Assembly: GCF_000952155.1 (NCBI RefSeq)
Contig: NZ_JYON01000003.1
Location: 124,001-188,000, forward strand
DNA: 64,000 nucleotides
Direction: 5' to 3'
DNA from: Aliterella atlantica CENA595
GTDB taxonomy: Bacteria; Cyanobacteriota; Cyanobacteriia; Cyanobacteriales; Chroococcidiopsidaceae
Part shown: piece after piece, positions 62,333 to 64,000 of the stretch
Layout of the letters: every line of letters begins with the position of its first letter
Position numbering within the stretch: position 1 is the stretch's first letter
Program-made: the position numbers and the translations under genes
The notes under the pieces: generated by a model
Seen by the model: only the letters and a program-made list of their open reading frames with translations
Database searches by the model: none
Told to the model about the DNA's origin: nothing

Positions 62333-62625
62333 GATAGAGAAACTTGCTTAAAATGTTCAACTGTTGGAAATGGCTCGTAGAAGTGATGTAATAAATTTTT
62401 CCACTGTTGATATTCAGCAGAGTTTCTAAAACCAATTGTATGAGCCTCTAAAGTTTCCCATCTAACAAGTAGTAGATACTTCCCTTGGACTTCGATACAT
62501 TTATGAAGTTCATGAGATAAATATCCGTTCATAGAGGCGATTATACTAGAAGCTTGTTGAAAAGCAGATTCAAAATCATTCTCTAGGTTAGGCTTAATAC
62601 TAAGCATTACCGCTTCAAGAATCAT
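62329..62625 (-). CDS. Antibiotic biosynthesis monooxygenase (ABM) domain protein
   Basis: A 98-residue ferredoxin-like fold protein. MILEAVMLSIKPNLENDFES, ASMNGYLSHELHKCIEVQG and LVRWETLEAHTIGFRNSAEYQQW are the ABM family pattern; FYEPFPTVEHF closes it. Members act as haem-degrading or quinol monooxygenases, or have no known reaction; none can be chosen here. ATG 62625. Its tail overlaps the dam gene by 4 bp. Confidence 0.85.
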   Translation of the reverse strand: MILEAVMLSIKPNLENDFESAFQQASSIIASMNGYLSHELHKCIEVQGKYLLLVRWETLEAHTIGFRNSAEYQQWKNLLHHFYEPFPTVEHFKQVSLS

Positions 62626-62642
62626 CAGTGTCTTATTAAAAT

Positions 62643-63542
62643 TTAAACTGTTCTCAATTTAACCACACTTCGATCGAACACGGTAGAGTTGGCATCTATA
62701 CCGCTAATTTCTATGCGATCGCTATACACTTCATAAGCTGCAAAACTTAGTTCGCTGGCTGAAAGTTCCGTCCACTCGGAACGCCCCACTGAACGGGTTC
62801 CTGCACCTGCACCGCATACTATATAAGTAGTTCCATTAATAGAGCGGGTACGTTCGTAGTTGTGATCGTGTCCGTTTATGTAAAGCTGCACGCCGTATTT
62901 TTGAAATAATGGGGTCAGGGTTTTGATAAATGGTTGGTTTACACCATAACTTCCTGATGAATATATTTGATGATGTCCAAATACGATCTTCCAAGGTGCT
63001 TTGCTGCGACTGAGTTCTTTGTCTAGCCACTTTAGTTGTGTTTTCCAGTCGGCGTTGTCGTTGGTGTCTAAAGCAAAAAATTGCACTGAGTTGCGGCGGA
63101 ATGTGTAGTAACGTTTTCCTTGCATATTAAAGCCAGCATAACGGACTTGTGGTTCGCCGTTGGCGGTGCGGATGTCGTGATTGCCTAAACAAGCTTGGAA
63201 TTTAACCTTTTTTTGGAGTAATGCTTGATAAGGGCGCTCGAATACAGTGTTGATTTTACTAATCTCGCCGTCGTTGTAAATATTATCGCCAGCTAAAATT
63301 ACTAAGTCATAAGGGTTTAACTGGTGATGGCGAGTCATAGCTTCAGCCACAGCATACTGTCCTGCTGCTCCTGTACCAGTATCGGCGACAGAAACAAAAC
63401 GAAAAGGAAGTAATGGCTTGGAAGCGATCGCAGGTGCTATATTGACGCTGGCAGAATTTCGCCGTAGCTTGTTACTCAAAAAAGTTAAACCAAAAGCACC
63501 GAAGCTACCTAATGCAAGAAAATGACGACGTTTGAGAGGCAT
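62643..63542 (-). CDS. Tat-exported metallophosphoesterase (purple acid phosphatase-like)
   Basis: A 299-residue calcineurin-like phosphoesterase. A twin-arginine signal KRRHFLALGSFGAFG leads the protein. Metal ligands: Asp54 in SVADTGTG, GDN at 85-87, GNHD at 120-123, FGHHQ and NGHDHNYERT. It should hydrolyse phosphate esters in the periplasm or outside the cell. ATG 63542; followed by the ABM gene 17 bp away on the same strand, so an operon is possible. Confidence 0.9.
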   Translation of the reverse strand: MPLKRRHFLALGSFGAFGLTFLSNKLRRNSASVNIAPAIASKPLLPFRFVSVADTGTGAAGQYAVAEAMTRHHQLNPYDLVILAGDNIYNDGEISKINTVFERPYQALLQKKVKFQACLGNHDIRTANGEPQVRYAGFNMQGKRYYTFRRNSVQFFALDTNDNADWKTQLKWLDKELSRSKAPWKIVFGHHQIYSSGSYGVNQPFIKTLTPLFQKYGVQLYINGHDHNYERTRSINGTTYIVCGAGAGTRSVGRSEWTELSASELSFAAYEVYSDRIEISGIDANSTVFDRSVVKLRTV

Positions 63543-63640
63543 AAGGGTAAACCAGAAGTGATAAATTAGGGCTAAAGAGACAGCACTCGTAAAAATCTAG
63601 CCTATTTGTATATCATTTGCTGGCTTGTAGGAAAACTTTA

Positions 63641-64000
63641 ATGTCACAAGAAGAGCAGCCATCACCACCATCAGAAAATCAGCCAAATCACCCTGCAAAA
63701 CAAAGTCAGTCTGCGATTAAAACTCAAAGTATCAAAGTCTTACGCGGAACAATTCGGCTGCTAGAAGGAGCGGTTTCTAAACTAGAAGCTGAACCAGTAG
63801 CAGGTGAGTCCAGCCTTTTTGATGGCGTACAACAAGGTTGGCGCGGGCTATTAGCAACTATCCGCTCGTTCTTACCAGAAAACCTGTCTACTAAGCTTTC
63901 AGACTTAGGTTTAACGGGGATAATTGCGACGTTATTAACAGTTGTGGTGTGGATAAGTGCCAATTTGTTGTCTAATAAGCTTCCAGTAGTAGCAAATCTC
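63641..64000 (+). CDS. Membrane protein of unknown function, N-terminal part
   Basis: A reading frame of at least 120 codons starts at ATG 63641 (MSQEEQPSPPSENQPN) and runs off the right edge. The first 30 residues are polar, Pro/Gln/Ser-rich and disordered. A charged helix follows (IRLLEGAVSKLEAE) and then one membrane helix at about 94-112 (GIIATLLTVVVWISANLL). The pattern is common in cyanobacterial conserved membrane proteins. Divergent from the phosphatase. TAGGAAAACTTTA precedes the start. Confidence 0.65.
   Translation, partial: MSQEEQPSPPSENQPNHPAKQSQSAIKTQSIKVLRGTIRLLEGAVSKLEAEPVAGESSLFDGVQQGWRGLLATIRSFLPENLSTKLSDLGLTGIIATLLTVVVWISANLLSNKLPVVANL

Overview
This is cyanobacterial chromosome. 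The octamer GCGATCGC (HIP1) and its truncated forms recur through genes and spacers. Several genes are essentially cyanobacterial: psb34, DUF2949, DUF4327, DUF751/Ycf33, a CrtI/CrtISO-type carotenoid oxidoreductase and citramalate synthase. Spacers carry cyanobacterial short repeats (TTCGTAA-type heptamers, AACGCAGAT-type repeats). Base composition is even, and I see no rRNA, tRNA, CRISPR array, prophage, integrase or complete insertion sequence. Genus cannot be fixed from the sequence alone. The two-component systems, Uma2 paralogues and PEP-CTERM protein suggest a morphologically complex or large-genome strain.

Layout. 1-5 kb: end of a family-2 glycosyltransferase, an NlpC/P60 peptidoglycan peptidase divergent from a beta-lactamase-like serine hydrolase, an exported CHAT protease-like protein and a redoxin. 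4.6-5.9 kb: a ParA-type ATPase overlapping a coiled-coil partner with a C-terminal Trp, resembling carboxysome-positioning McdA/McdB pairs. 6-14 kb: a small membrane peptide, a multi-PAS histidine kinase, a Uma2 protein, and a two-component system divergent from a duplicated LTxxQ (Spy/CpxP-like) exported protein, followed by a Tat lipoprotein intradiol dioxygenase. 13.6-20 kb: a 1894-residue thioester-less alpha-2-macroglobulin lipoprotein followed by two small unknown genes that overlap each other. 20-28.6 kb: MAPEG protein plus AraC regulator, Uma2 genes, a TspO-like protein, ygfZ and cimA. 28.6-34.3 kb: ferredoxin, thiO, thiG, psb34, a beta-hydroxyacid dehydrogenase, a frameshifted chromate transporter and an epoxide-hydrolase-like enzyme.

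34.4-46 kb: DUF1206, an Rpn/PD-(D/E)XK protein, a CsbD/lipoprotein stress-type group, uvrB, a tandem Uma2 duplication, rhomboid protease, HAD phosphatase, an FdhF/YdeP oxidoreductase with a small membrane protein, and a PEP-CTERM amidase. 47-57 kb: YbaY-like protein, carotenoid-type oxidoreductase, a repeat-bearing membrane protein, ddl, a Cache hybrid kinase translationally coupled to a diguanylate cyclase response regulator, and miaB overlapping it tail to tail. 57-64 kb: methyltransferase, cyanobacterial small proteins, the DUF751-rbfA-nagZ run, an orphan Dam-type GATC methylase, an ABM-domain protein, a Tat metallophosphatase and the start of a membrane protein cut by the window end.

The most interesting pieces are the ParA plus coiled-coil pair, the macroglobulin operon with its two unknown genes, the LTxxQ/two-component module with a palindromic site in its divergent promoter, the mosaic Uma2 tandem pair, and the Dam methylase in a genome full of GATC-containing HIP1 sites. 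Most other genes are ordinary housekeeping or common cyanobacterial accessory genes.
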